The notes below the pieces were generated by a model. That model saw only the letters and a program-made list of their open reading frames with translations, was not told the origin of the DNA and made no database searches. Shown here piece after piece: positions 18,700 to 28,494 of a stretch of 64,000 nucleotides of DNA. The position numbers and the translations under genes are program-made. This DNA is from Desulfobacula sp. (GTDB lineage: Bacteria > Desulfobacterota > Desulfobacteria > Desulfobacterales > Desulfobacteraceae): NCBI RefSeq assembly GCF_030145145.1, contig NZ_JAQYWD010000010.1, positions 79,146-143,145 on the forward strand, given 5' to 3'. Numbering within the stretch: the first letter of the stretch is position 1; the number at the start of each line of letters is the position of its first letter.

Positions 18700-20038
18700 A
18701 TCCAGGCGGTTATCACCGCTTAATCCCTCTAAGATTTATTTTGGGTGGTGGACGATCCTTGTCACGGGTATGCTCTCAGGCTTGGGGCATGGATTCTACG
18801 GTTTGGGGATTTCCATATTTTTTAAAGACCTTTCAGCCGAGTTTGGAATTAACCGGGCCATGACCTCTCTTGCAGCAGGGATTGGACGATTAGAGGGGGG
18901 GATAACCTCTCCTCTGGTGGGATGGCTTTCTGACCGGTATGGCCCCAAATGGATTATTTTTACCGGTGTCAGTATCGCCGGAACCGGTATGATTCTGATG
19001 AATTTTGTCTCCACCCTGTGGGAGTATACCCTTGTCTGGGGGGTTATGATCGGAATTGGCGTAAACATTGGCCTGACAATTGCGGTGGATAAAGCCTTAA
19101 ACGATTGGTTTATTTTAAAAAGAGGACTGGCCCAGGGAACTAAATTCGCATTGATTGGCATTGGCAGTGTCATCACACTACCCATTGTAACGGTTCTGGT
19201 CAGCACTTTTGGCTGGCGTATCACCTGCGTTGTATGGGGATGCCTTATCCTGGTGTGTTCTCCCCTTGTGCTGTTATTTGTCAAGCAACACCCACCTGAA
19301 TATTATGGATTACTTCCGGACGGTAAAAAAGCAGATACAGATCAACCAGACGTATTGGATGGCGAAAACCATCCGGCATTCCCCCAAAAACCGACGATTC
19401 TTCATTTCGAAAAGCAAGAAATTAATTTTACATTTCAACAGGCGATTAAAACCCGGTCGTACTGGTTTATTGCCATTGCCATGGGCATGGAGATGTTTGT
19501 CGTGGGTGGCATGAATATTCACATGATTCCCTTTTTGACAGACCTGGGCATCCGTCTGGGCACTGCAGGTGCCATGATGGGAATGATGGTCTTTTTTACC
19601 ATTCCGTCTCGATTTTTTGGTGGGATTCTTTCCGATCGTGTGGGGAGAAAAAATCAATATCTTCTTTTAGCCGGTATTTTATTTATACAAACCACCAGTT
19701 TAGCCATCATCCTGATCAGTCAGAAAATGGTTCCCATCTATCTGTTTATCGGGCTGTATGGATTTGCCAGCGGTGCCATTACGCCGTTATTTATCATTGC
19801 CATTGGCAGTTATTTCGGTAGAAAATCATTTGGGATAATTTTTGGCAGTTCCATGGTCATTCGGGCACCGCTCTCTCTTGCGGCGCCTGTTTTTACCGGA
19901 TGGATATTTGACAGAACCGGCAGCTATAACACTGCATTCATTGTATTCTTTGCATGCAGTCTGTTGGCTGCGTTGCTCATGTGCATCTTAAGACCGTCAA
20001 AACTGTATGCGTTAAAAACGAACGACATTAAAGACTAA
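18683..20038 (+). CDS. MFS transporter (oxalate:formate antiporter/monocarboxylate type)
   Basis: A 451-residue, 12-span major facilitator. FGWWTILVTGMLSGLGHGFYG opens the first helix and the conserved GWLSDRYGPK loop follows between helices 2 and 3; the second half repeats the pattern with GGILSDRVGRKN. The general build fits the OFA/monocarboxylate group. I choose ATG 18683, which overlaps the GRE1 end by 17 bases (the frame is open to 18659). Overlap with the GRE implies co-translation. It could import the GRE substrate or export a product acid. Confidence 0.87.
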   Translation: MDPSIKSRRLSPLNPSKIYFGWWTILVTGMLSGLGHGFYGLGISIFFKDLSAEFGINRAMTSLAAGIGRLEGGITSPLVGWLSDRYGPKWIIFTGVSIAGTGMILMNFVSTLWEYTLVWGVMIGIGVNIGLTIAVDKALNDWFILKRGLAQGTKFALIGIGSVITLPIVTVLVSTFGWRITCVVWGCLILVCSPLVLLFVKQHPPEYYGLLPDGKKADTDQPDVLDGENHPAFPQKPTILHFEKQEINFTFQQAIKTRSYWFIAIAMGMEMFVVGGMNIHMIPFLTDLGIRLGTAGAMMGMMVFFTIPSRFFGGILSDRVGRKNQYLLLAGILFIQTTSLAIILISQKMVPIYLFIGLYGFASGAITPLFIIAIGSYFGRKSFGIIFGSSMVIRAPLSLAAPVFTGWIFDRTGSYNTAFIVFFACSLLAALLMCILRPSKLYALKTNDIKD

Positions 20039-20073
20039 CCTGATTTTATATCGGGTTGGATTGAGGCAACGTT

Positions 20074-20676
20074 ATGAACCGGAAAATTCAGCTGATTGAT
20101 CGTATATTGACCATTGAGTTGAATATGTTTTTAGCGGTTCCATCTCAACAGGCGGAAGGTTGTCAACGCTATCCTGATCAATTCAAGCACCATCGGAAAG
20201 CACAGTTTATGGCCTGGTCGGAGAGTACACTGGCAAGTTATTTCAAAGATTTGAAAGACGCGCAAACGAACAATGAGAACCTGATGACGTTCAAATATGC
20301 CAGAATGGAGAACCTTCTGCCTCCCCGGTTTAAGCGTCCTTTAGTCAAAAAAATGGTTGCCATCCAATTGAACTGGCAACGGGAAATGTTCAAAAAATAT
20401 CCAGCATTGATGAAAAGAGCCCGGTCCCTGGAACCATCTTCCGACACAGTCTCACAGACCTCTTTTGAGACATATTTAAGCGGGGAATTGGAGTCCTATT
20501 CTGAACATACGCTGCACTGCCTATACCAGGATATCCAGGATAAATTGAAGCATCAAATAAATATGGCCGAAGAAATTTATGATTATTTGGTTCGAGCCAT
20601 GGGGTATGAATCATTGGTACAGGTTGAAAAAAGTCTGGGAGAGGCGAAAAAAAAGGTCTCTGACAAAAAAATATAA
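20074..20676 (+). CDS. DUF4125-like protein
   Basis: A 200-residue soluble, highly charged helical protein. The order of features matches my recollection of DUF4125: IELNMF near the start, QFMAWSESTLASYFKDL, KYARMENLLPP and SFETYLSGELESYSEHTL. No catalytic function is known to me. It lies inside the PrpD-GRE1 operon, 35 bases after the MFS gene and 18 before the CapA-like gene, so it is probably an accessory of this pathway. Confidence 0.7.
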   Translation: MNRKIQLIDRILTIELNMFLAVPSQQAEGCQRYPDQFKHHRKAQFMAWSESTLASYFKDLKDAQTNNENLMTFKYARMENLLPPRFKRPLVKKMVAIQLNWQREMFKKYPALMKRARSLEPSSDTVSQTSFETYLSGELESYSEHTLHCLYQDIQDKLKHQINMAEEIYDYLVRAMGYESLVQVEKSLGEAKKKVSDKKI

Positions 20677-20694
20677 GCGCTTAAAGGAAAAACA

Positions 20695-21864
20695 ATGAAA
20701 AAAACCGTTGTAAATCTGGTGGCGGTTGGGGATGTCGGCCCCAAGCGGGAAAATGCGGAAGAGGTGTTTGATTTGACGCGATCCATGTTAAAAGAGGGCG
20801 ATATTACCTTTGGCCAGCTGGAAAGCAATTTGTCAACACGGGGTGTCCCCCAGGTGGCCATGGGATTGGGCTCCATTGCGCATCCCCGTATGGCAGCCGT
20901 ATTGGCCAACGCGGGGTTTGATGTAATGTCCTTTGCCTCCAACCATTCACTGGACTGGAGTGAAGAGGCCATGTTTGATACTTTGGACGTGATGAAGAAA
21001 AACAAGATTGCAGTGATCGGCGCGGGGGTCAACTTGAAAGCGGCCAGAAAACCGGCTATTATCGAACGGAAAGGTACAAAAGTCGGATTCCTGGCCTATT
21101 GTTCCGTGGTTCCCAAAGGCTTTGATGCCAGAGACGACAAATCAGGCGTTGCCCCGGTCAGAGCTTTTACGTCTTATGAGCAGGCTGACTGGCAGGCTGG
21201 AACCCCCCCCAGAATCCATACAAAAGTTTTTCCTGAAGATTTAAACCATATGATTGATGACATCACGGCATTAAAATCACAAGTGGATGTCCTGGTGCTT
21301 TCCATGCACTGGGGGGTTCATTTTGTTCCTTCCATTATTGCCCAGTATCAATATGAGGCGGGTCATGCTGCCATTGACGCAGGGGCGGATATCATCATTG
21401 GAACCCATGCCCACATATTAAAGGGGATTGAGGTTTACAAAGGAAAAGTGATTTTTTTCAGCTTGTGTAACTTTAATATGGACCTGCCCATTACCGGTCC
21501 GGTGGCAGATGCAATGGCGAAAAGCCAGGGCCGACCGGGGATGACGTCTGTAACCCTGGATAAAAAAAACAGATGTCAGATTGGTCATTACAGCTGGGAA
21601 GTTGATCCGGAATACCCAACCTATGCGTTTCCCATTGATTCTCAAAAAAGTATTCTGGTTCGATGTAGAATCGTTGATAAAAAAATTGAACGCGTGGCGT
21701 TTCAGCCGTTGTGGATGACAAAAAAGGGGCAGCCTGAACCATTATCGCAATCAGATCCGCGCAATGAAGACGTGTATCGTTACATGAAATATTTATGCGA
21801 GGATCAACGGTTAGATACGAACTTTGTACGGGAAGGGGATGAGATCGTTGTTGTTCGGGCCTGA
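20695..21864 (+). CDS. CapA-family metallophosphatase-like protein
   Basis: A 389-residue protein of the CapA/PgsA family (calcineurin-like metallophosphatase fold). Motifs in order are VAVGDVGP, QLESNLS, FASNHSLDW, LSMHWGVHF and IIGTHAHILKGIEVYKGKVIFFSL, which supply the Asp, Asn and His metal ligands. There is no signal peptide or membrane anchor, unlike capsule-linked PgsA, so it is probably a cytosolic hydrolase. It is the last gene of the GRE1 arm and may remove a phosphate or hydrolyse a small ester or amide (inference). Confidence 0.82.
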   Translation: MKKTVVNLVAVGDVGPKRENAEEVFDLTRSMLKEGDITFGQLESNLSTRGVPQVAMGLGSIAHPRMAAVLANAGFDVMSFASNHSLDWSEEAMFDTLDVMKKNKIAVIGAGVNLKAARKPAIIERKGTKVGFLAYCSVVPKGFDARDDKSGVAPVRAFTSYEQADWQAGTPPRIHTKVFPEDLNHMIDDITALKSQVDVLVLSMHWGVHFVPSIIAQYQYEAGHAAIDAGADIIIGTHAHILKGIEVYKGKVIFFSLCNFNMDLPITGPVADAMAKSQGRPGMTSVTLDKKNRCQIGHYSWEVDPEYPTYAFPIDSQKSILVRCRIVDKKIERVAFQPLWMTKKGQPEPLSQSDPRNEDVYRYMKYLCEDQRLDTNFVREGDEIVVVRA

Positions 21865-21869
21865 TGGGT

Positions 21870-21935
21870 TTCGCCGGTCACAGCCTTTTAATGGGAACCG
21901 CAGCCGGCGAAGGGCATGTCTTTTCAGTAAAGACA
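21870..21935. terminator. Hairpin pair between convergent operons
   Basis: Between the CapA-like stop (21864) and the dctM stop (21945) there are two perfect stems: TTCGCCGG (21870-21877) with CCGGCGAA (21904-21911), and TGTCTTT (21917-21923) with AAAGACA (21929-21935). T/A-rich bases flank the second. They probably end both converging transcripts. Confidence 0.55.
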
Positions 21936-21944
21936 GGCTCAAGG

Positions 21945-23261
21945 TTACATCAGTATGCTGACCAGGTACAAAGAAATTCCTGGAAACAAAATAAGCAAAA
22001 ATAAATGTAAAAAATCTGCGATAAGGAACGGAAGAATCCCTTTGAATACCGTGGTCATGTCAATCCCCATTTCCCTGGCGATTCCTGCGATAACAAAGGT
22101 GTTCATCCCTATGGGGGGGGTGATCATGGCGATCTCTGCCATCCGGACAAAAATGATGCCAAACCATATCGGGTTGAATCCCAGTTCCATCACCATGGGA
22201 AAAAAGATGGGTATGGTCAAAACTGTCATTGCCGCCACATCCAGGAAACACCCCAAGAAAAAATAAAGAACCAATACCAGGGCTAAAATTGCATAGGGGG
22301 GCAGCGGTAATCCGCCAATGGTGTCTGCCAGAACGTAAGGAATCGTAGAGGCGGCCACCAGGTAATTGAAAATTAAAGCACCAATCAATATGCCATAAAT
22401 CATGCCGGTGGTTTTTAGTGTGGCCATGATGGCCTGTTTAAATTTTTCCCAGTTCAGGCGGCCCCTTACCAGGCACATGATGATCGCCCCAAACGCACCC
22501 ACGGCACCCGCTTCGGTGGGTGTAAACCACCCGATAATAAGGCCGGAAAGGACAAAAACAATGAGAACGATCATCTCTCCACATTTGGAAAAGGCTTTTA
22601 TCCTTTCTGAAAAGGGTGCTTTCTCAGCACGGGGGCCCCAGTTGGGTTTCCACCAGCATAGAATGGCAATCACGGCGATATAGAAGAGGGCTTCGAGTAT
22701 CCCGGGAATAACCCCTGCTGCAAACAGCTTCCCGATGGAAGTCTCCGTCAGGATACCATAAATGATGAGCGCACCGCTGGGCGGGATCAAAACCCCCATG
22801 GTGCCGCCCGCAGCCACAGCCCCGGTTGCCAGAGCGGGATTGTATTTCAGCCGCTGCATTTCGGGGATGGACACCAGTCCCATGGTGGTTGCCGTGGCAA
22901 TACTGGAGGCTGAGACGGCTGCAAATATTCCGGAACCCGCAACAGCGGCCATGGCGACGCCCCCTCTTCTATGACCCAGTAATTTAGAGGCAAGGTTAAA
23001 CAGGTCACGACCCATGCCACTGACAAACACCACCTGGGCCATGAGTAAAAACAGGGGGAGCACCGCCAATGAATAATCCGTGATGGTCTGGAAGGGTACA
23101 ACCGCCAGTTTAGTGAACGCCGCTACATCAGAGATTAAAAACCACAGCCCGGTAAACCCCACCAACGCCATTCCCGCACCAATGGGGACGCCAAATGCCA
23201 ACAACGAAAAAAGAACCACAAATGCAATAATGCCAATCAGTACCGGACTCATTTTTCGCAA
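21945..23261 (-). CDS. dctM: TRAP transporter large permease (DctM), system 3
   Basis: A 438-residue multi-span permease with DctM signatures LAFGVPIGAGMALVGF, SASSIATATTMGLVSIPEM, AGGTMGVLIPPSGALIIYG, GWFTPTEAGAVGAFG and MITPPIGMNTFVIAG. It is the last gene of the - strand arm that begins with the GRE activase, and its start overlaps the dctQ end by 13 bases. Confidence 0.93.
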   Translation of the reverse strand: MRKMSPVLIGIIAFVVLFSLLAFGVPIGAGMALVGFTGLWFLISDVAAFTKLAVVPFQTITDYSLAVLPLFLLMAQVVFVSGMGRDLFNLASKLLGHRRGGVAMAAVAGSGIFAAVSASSIATATTMGLVSIPEMQRLKYNPALATGAVAAGGTMGVLIPPSGALIIYGILTETSIGKLFAAGVIPGILEALFYIAVIAILCWWKPNWGPRAEKAPFSERIKAFSKCGEMIVLIVFVLSGLIIGWFTPTEAGAVGAFGAIIMCLVRGRLNWEKFKQAIMATLKTTGMIYGILIGALIFNYLVAASTIPYVLADTIGGLPLPPYAILALVLVLYFFLGCFLDVAAMTVLTIPIFFPMVMELGFNPIWFGIIFVRMAEIAMITPPIGMNTFVIAGIAREMGIDMTTVFKGILPFLIADFLHLFLLILFPGISLYLVSILM

Positions 23262-23731
23262 TACCTCCTGTAGGCCTTGTAAAAATCAAGAAGACATGTC
23301 AGACAAAAAAGGAAGGTAAAGAAGATATAGACCATCCGAAAGGGCAGGTAGGGAATTTCTAATACTTCCGTGGCTTCTCTTGTGCCGTTTTCAAGTGCTA
23401 ACCGCGTGCCGGCCCAGGCAATCAACGTCCATATGACAAAGCTGAGAAGGGCCGCGACCATTTGCGTCACAGCGGTAAGCCTCGGGGGGAATCGGGAGAC
23501 AATCAGTTCGACAATAACATGGTATTTTTCCTTTGCAGCGTAAAACAGCGCAAAAGAAACCGGAAAGACCATCAGCATTTCAAACAGTTCATAACTCCCT
23601 GGAATGACGGTATTGGTAAGTCTACCGACAATATTACTAATTAAAAGCAGCATGGCTGCTATCAGAAAGACCCCACCAAAAAATCCGCCGGCTTTGGAGA
23701 TGCGGTGGAGAAAGCCGGTTACGACATTCAT
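23249..23731 (-). CDS. dctQ: TRAP transporter small permease (DctQ), system 3
   Basis: A 160-residue membrane protein with four hydrophobic segments and the DctQ-like VIPGSYELFEMLMVF and KYHVIVELIV regions. It overlaps dctM by 13 bases, as expected for a coupled TRAP permease pair, and follows the dctP gene by 83 bases. Confidence 0.9.
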   Translation of the reverse strand: MNVVTGFLHRISKAGGFFGGVFLIAAMLLLISNIVGRLTNTVIPGSYELFEMLMVFPVSFALFYAAKEKYHVIVELIVSRFPPRLTAVTQMVAALLSFVIWTLIAWAGTRLALENGTREATEVLEIPYLPFRMVYIFFTFLFCLTCLLDFYKAYRRYCEK

Positions 23732-23814
23732 TTTTCCCCCTCTAATATTGATTGTTTTAATTATTTAAAAGCAGGTCAAAGGTTCATTTTTGTCCCTGAA
23801 GGTTAAATACGGTT

Positions 23815-24867
23815 TTATTTGTTTGCCGCTTTTATTTGAGCTCTTATCTCATTATATACATCCGTGCCCGGTAGTCCTTTATCATCCAGCTTTGCCATCT
23901 GAGATAATATCTCTTTGTTCACCACGGTATACACTTTATTCAGTTCTTCCGGAGAAAGGGAGATAAACTTGACATTGTTCTTTTTGCCAAGTGCTATGCC
24001 GAGCGCTTCACCGGCAAAAACCAACTCTTCAATTTTTCCTCCAAACCACTCAATATTATCTTCAAACACTTTCTGGATATCCGCGGGCAATTTGTTCCAG
24101 GATTTAAGGCAGAAGCCCCAGTGACCGGCCGGAGCAGATGCGATGTTCAATTCCAGGGCGTACTTGACAACTTCTGCGAAACGAAAAGACTTCATGGTTT
24201 CATATGGGGCAAAAACGCCGTCAATAGTGGTCTTCTGCAGTGCTGTATAACTTTCACTCATGGGCATCACAATCCCTTCTCCGCCAAGCCCGGTGGCCAC
24301 CTTGGCAAGATCACCGCTGGCTTTGATTGTCATGCCTTTTATGTCCGCTGTTGTTTTGACCTCTTTTTTTGAAAGAAGCAATTGATAGGGGGGGATAGAG
24401 GCATAGGCCATTACCTTGATGCCGGCTTTTGTAAATTCTTCAGTGAGTTGGGGATATTTAGCCATTACGTTATGGTAGACTGTTCGGGCAAATTTTTTGT
24501 CGTTGACCCCCCAGAAAACCATCCGCATTGACTTTTCAAAGTCATATCCCATGGGCGCATATGCGCCGGAAAAATCTCCGATATCTGCCACCCCTTTGGC
24601 AAGTTCCATGGCCGACGCTCTGGGTCGATACAAAGCACCCGCCCAGAACGCCTTGATTTTTACCCTTCCGTTGGTCTCCTTTTCTATTTTTTCAATCCAG
24701 AGTTTTGTGGCAACGGACATGGGGTGTGCCGGTGGCCATAATCCAGCATAGGTAAGCGTGATGGTGTCTGCAGCATTGGCATTACTGACGCTGTTTACAA
24801 ATGTAAGCCCTGATAAAACCCAAATTCCCAAAACAACAATGATTAGACGATTAAAAATTTTTTTCAT
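23815..24867 (-). CDS. dctP: TRAP transporter solute-binding protein (DctP family), system 3
   Basis: A 350-residue periplasmic binding protein. The signal peptide (MKKIFNRLIIVVLGIWVLSG..., NANAA) precedes ITLTYAGLWPPAHPMSVA and the DctP core (EKETNGRVKIKAFWAG, DIKGMTIKASGDLAKV, a C-terminal KLDDKGLPG). AAGGAGAAA precedes ATG. It lies 154 bases downstream of GRE2 in the same direction, so this TRAP system probably imports the substrate of GRE2 or GRE1. Confidence 0.93.
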   Translation of the reverse strand: MKKIFNRLIIVVLGIWVLSGLTFVNSVSNANAADTITLTYAGLWPPAHPMSVATKLWIEKIEKETNGRVKIKAFWAGALYRPRASAMELAKGVADIGDFSGAYAPMGYDFEKSMRMVFWGVNDKKFARTVYHNVMAKYPQLTEEFTKAGIKVMAYASIPPYQLLLSKKEVKTTADIKGMTIKASGDLAKVATGLGGEGIVMPMSESYTALQKTTIDGVFAPYETMKSFRFAEVVKYALELNIASAPAGHWGFCLKSWNKLPADIQKVFEDNIEWFGGKIEELVFAGEALGIALGKKNNVKFISLSPEELNKVYTVVNKEILSQMAKLDDKGLPGTDVYNEIRAQIKAANK

Positions 24868-25021
24868 TTTTTTCTCCTTAAACTTTGTTTTATGAAACCG
24901 ACTCTGCCATTTGCCAACCCCTGTTCCTTAAAGTGTCAAAGTGTTCTCTGCCAGATGAAAGACACTTTCGACCCAGGGGATAAAAATTCTTTTTATCGCA
25001 CTGCTGTGTTACTAGTTTTGA

Positions 25022-27409
25022 TTACCACCCCAACTCTGTGCGGGCGATCACTTCGTCCTGCACGGGTTTGTCAAGTGCTACGAAATGCGCACTGTACCCC
25101 GCCACTCTGACCACCAGTTCTTTATGTCTGTCCGGTAGTTTCTGTGCTTCTTTCAATAATTTTGAATCAACAACATTGAACTGGACATGCTTCCCCCCCA
25201 TTTTAAAATACGTTTTGATCAACGCTGAAAGTTTCATTAAATCCTGGGTTGTTTTCAAAGCGGATGGATGAAATTTCATATTCAGCAAGGTTGCATTAAT
25301 GGCAGCCTGGTCTATTTTACCGGCACTTTTAAGTATGGCAGTGGGTCCTTTTTTATCCATGCCCTGCATGGGGGACATGCTGCCATCCGCCAGAATATCG
25401 CCCTTGCATCTGCCGTCTGGCGTGGCGCCGGTTAAAGCGCCGCCTGGCTGGTGAGAAGAAATGGATATGGCGGTTGTGGTCACTTTTCCCCCATACACCG
25501 TATCGAATTCTGCCATTGACCGTTCAATAAATTTATACAGATCGGCAGCCATAAGATCAACATAATCATCATCATTGCCATATTTGGGTGCGCCCAGAAA
25601 CAATTTGTGCAGGTCTTCAGCCCCCTGCCAGTTTGCATCCAATGCCGCTTTGAGTTGCTTCATGGACACTTTTTTTTCTTCGAAAACCAGTTTTTTAACC
25701 GCAGCTAAAGAATCAACCGCATTGATTGTGCCCACTAAACACTGCACAGATGCATTCTCAAAGGGCATTTTGCGGCTCAAGATATCCTTGCCTTCTTTAA
25801 TGGCATCATACATCAAAGAAGAACGGAAGGGATCGGAAAACAATTCTCTTTGTTTCACCAGTTCAATATTGCTTTTTTCTGCCACAAGTCCCAATATATA
25901 TTTGAGCTGCCTGTGAAAGGCATCCAGGAATTCATCAAAGGACGTCATGTTTTCCGGGTCACCGGTATCCATTCCAACCTTTTCGCCGGTGCCCGGATTA
26001 ACGCCATTGTGCATAAAAATCTCAAATATTAAGGGGATGACAACCATTCCAACGGCGACATTACGGGACTTTCCCGGGATATTACCGTCCAGGCAACCGG
26101 TCATGATATATTCCCTGGCATCTTCCAGGGACATGCCATTCCGCATGAAATAGTCCACATAGGATCGGTCGCTGACAAATGCCGGCATACCCAGCCCGGT
26201 TTTCACGACTTCAAGGGCCTTTATCATCACGTCATCCGGGGTATCATCATGGACACGCAGGGTGAGGGTATGGTGGGGGATCTGTGTGTCTTTAGCGGCT
26301 TTCATCAGCAGATAGGTCAGTTCGTTGGATGCGTCCCTGCCATCCACGGTAACGCCCCCAATGGTCCAGTTATGCCATTTGGCCATGCCGGAATTCTTCT
26401 TCCGGTTCTGCTGGCCCGACACCCGGTTCATTTTGATGTCTTTAATCCTCAGGCACTCTAGCAGTTCCAGTACTTCTTCGTCTGTTATGCGCCCCTGTTC
26501 TTTGTCCCGTTTATAGAACGGATACATATACTGGTCAAATCGACCCGCAGCCGAGGTCGGTGAAGGCGATATCAGCAGGAAGGTAAACCAGAAGGATTGC
26601 AACGCATCAAAAAAATGTCTGGCCGGTTTTGCCGGAACCCATTTACAGGTATCTGCTATTTTTAATAATTCATTTTTTCGGGTGGGATCACTTTCTTGGT
26701 TTGCCATTGTTTCTGCCAGTTGGGCATATCTTCCGGAAAAATTGATCAAGGCTTTATGCACGAGAATAACGGACGTTAGAAAATCTTTTTTTTCCAGACA
26801 GTCACTGGCAAAATACCGCAGGTTCTTTAACTCTTCCTCGGCATCTGCAATGATTTTTAATGATCCGTCATTCAGCATCCGGGAATAATCCACGCCTAAA
26901 AGAAAGAACCCAGGGCCGAGACCTAATCCTGACTGGGCATACCCGCCACCACTTCCAACTTTTTTCCCTTTCCAGGGCGGTAAAATAACCCCGGATTTCA
27001 TCAGCGGCCACAGGCGTTCACTTTCAAAGAAAACGTCTCCCATGGCTTCAACCAGGGTTTTTTCTTTGAATTGTGCATTTATGATCTGGAGTTCTGCCTC
27101 ATCTTCAGGTGTAATGACATAGTGTTCGTTTTTCAGTGCATCAATTTCATCCTGGGTCCATGTCCCGTATTCGTAATCGATTTCCATGCCAAATGGTTTG
27201 CTGGCACCGGCTCCCACAAAGGGTTCATCCTCTTCAATAAAAATAGTGATATGGTTGAGGACGCCGGCAATAATTTTCCCCCGCCGGATGATATTGGGTT
27301 CACCCTGGGTATTGGCAAGCACCTGTGTTGCGATGCGAAATTTCTCAATACACAAAGGATATTTTTCCACATCAAGACGGTCTTTTAATCGTTGAACTCT
27401 CTTATTCAT
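25022..27409 (-). CDS. Glycyl radical enzyme of unknown substrate (Cys-Leu-Asp type), GRE2
   Basis: A 795-residue GRE, paralog of GRE1. The loop is GC439LD441 in YIMTGCLDGNIPGKS and the radical motif is RVAGYSAHF with Gly771. The ends also match GRE1 (MNKRVQRLKDRL at the start, KPVQDEVIARTELGW at the end). As in GRE1, Asp replaces the usual Glu two residues after the thiyl cysteine. Active-site surroundings differ between the paralogs (here SPSPTSAAGRFDQYMYP), so the two may act on different substrates or successive steps. The gene follows its activase by 27 bases behind an AGGAGG site and precedes TRAP system 3. Confidence 0.9.
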   Translation of the reverse strand: MNKRVQRLKDRLDVEKYPLCIEKFRIATQVLANTQGEPNIIRRGKIIAGVLNHITIFIEEDEPFVGAGASKPFGMEIDYEYGTWTQDEIDALKNEHYVITPEDEAELQIINAQFKEKTLVEAMGDVFFESERLWPLMKSGVILPPWKGKKVGSGGGYAQSGLGLGPGFFLLGVDYSRMLNDGSLKIIADAEEELKNLRYFASDCLEKKDFLTSVILVHKALINFSGRYAQLAETMANQESDPTRKNELLKIADTCKWVPAKPARHFFDALQSFWFTFLLISPSPTSAAGRFDQYMYPFYKRDKEQGRITDEEVLELLECLRIKDIKMNRVSGQQNRKKNSGMAKWHNWTIGGVTVDGRDASNELTYLLMKAAKDTQIPHHTLTLRVHDDTPDDVMIKALEVVKTGLGMPAFVSDRSYVDYFMRNGMSLEDAREYIMTGCLDGNIPGKSRNVAVGMVVIPLIFEIFMHNGVNPGTGEKVGMDTGDPENMTSFDEFLDAFHRQLKYILGLVAEKSNIELVKQRELFSDPFRSSLMYDAIKEGKDILSRKMPFENASVQCLVGTINAVDSLAAVKKLVFEEKKVSMKQLKAALDANWQGAEDLHKLFLGAPKYGNDDDYVDLMAADLYKFIERSMAEFDTVYGGKVTTTAISISSHQPGGALTGATPDGRCKGDILADGSMSPMQGMDKKGPTAILKSAGKIDQAAINATLLNMKFHPSALKTTQDLMKLSALIKTYFKMGGKHVQFNVVDSKLLKEAQKLPDRHKELVVRVAGYSAHFVALDKPVQDEVIARTELGW

Positions 27410-27436
27410 AACTGCCTCCTGGAAATCAGTGATGGG

Positions 27437-28360
27437 TTAGCCCCCTATCACTGACGTTAAACCAAATTTTTTAAATATTTGCTGGAGCTCGTCCATCCGA
27501 TGTTCATCCGGCGGTGTACTGGTAAAATCCGGTCTTTTTTGTTCCATATTGTTATACTTTCCTTCACCCATTCGATGATAGGGGACCAGATGAACGGTAA
27601 TGGTTTTGTCCAGTTGCTCAGCAATAAATTTTGCTGTAGCTTCAATGTTCTCTGTTGAATCATTATATCCCGGGATGATGGGTATTCTTGCCTTCAGAGG
27701 GATGCGAAGGTCATGGTGAATTCGTTTGGCATTCTCTAAAATAAGTGTATTCGATACCCCGGTATATGATTTGTGCCGTGTATCGTCCATATGTTTAAAG
27801 TCAAACAAAACCAGATCCACATGGGTGAGAATCCGTTTAAAGATGTCCCATTTGATAAATCCGCAAGTATCTATAGCCGTATGAATCCCTGCCTGGTGGC
27901 ATAATTTAAGAATACCGGCGGTAAAATCAGGTTGCCCGACAGGGTCGCCCCCGGAAATGGTAATCCCGCCGCCTGAATTTTCATAGAATATGGCATCCGC
28001 ATTTACTCGTTCAAAAATTTCACCGGCCGTCACATGCTCCCCCATTAAAAGTCTGGCTTCCTGGGGACATGCCGCTGCACATTTGCCAGAGCCTTCACAC
28101 CGTGTGCGGTCTGTTGTTGATTTGTCCTCAAAGATTTGAATAGCGCCTGCCGGACAAACTTCAAGGCAGTTTCCGCATCCTGTACACTTTTCAGGGTTAA
28201 AAAAAATAACCGGTTTATGACTTTGTGATTCCGGATTTTGACACCAGAGGCATCTCAGCGGGCATCCCTTTAAAAATACAGTGGTTCTGATACCTGGACC
28301 ATCATGGATGGAATAGGGTTGCACATTAAAAACAACCCCTTTAATATTTTCGGTTTTCAT
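27437..28360 (-). CDS. Glycyl radical enzyme activating enzyme (radical SAM)
   Basis: A 307-residue activase. The radical-SAM motif is C-x3-C-x2-C in FLKGCPLRCLWCQNPES, after the typical YSIHDGPGIRTTVF. The ferredoxin-like insert has a full first motif (CTGCGNCLEVCP), but the second reads CEGSGKCAAACP, with Ser where the second Cys is expected. GGGITISGGDPVGQPDF binds SAM. It generates the glycyl radical on its partner GRE using reduced cluster electrons. It is the only activase in the window although there are three GREs; adjacency to GRE2 and the shared promoter type with the GRE1 operon suggest it activates GRE1 and GRE2. Confidence 0.93.
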   Translation of the reverse strand: MKTENIKGVVFNVQPYSIHDGPGIRTTVFLKGCPLRCLWCQNPESQSHKPVIFFNPEKCTGCGNCLEVCPAGAIQIFEDKSTTDRTRCEGSGKCAAACPQEARLLMGEHVTAGEIFERVNADAIFYENSGGGITISGGDPVGQPDFTAGILKLCHQAGIHTAIDTCGFIKWDIFKRILTHVDLVLFDFKHMDDTRHKSYTGVSNTLILENAKRIHHDLRIPLKARIPIIPGYNDSTENIEATAKFIAEQLDKTITVHLVPYHRMGEGKYNNMEQKRPDFTSTPPDEHRMDELQQIFKKFGLTSVIGG

Positions 28361-28494
28361 TGATCCGCCTGCTCATGTTCTGTCATATCTGTCTTCTCTT
28401 GTTCGGGTTTGACACGCTTAATCCTTGGACAAGGCAGCACATGCAAGGGGTTTTGTCGTTTGTTTTTTTCCAAGCATCCCCGCCCTTTTTTTTA

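Noticed and set aside
24872..25021. MerR-type promoter between GRE2 and dctP
   Set aside because: A TTGACA exists on the - strand but no 19-bp spacer, no TATCCT and no ACTCTCCC/GGGAAGGT dyad; dctP is probably read from the upstream promoter.
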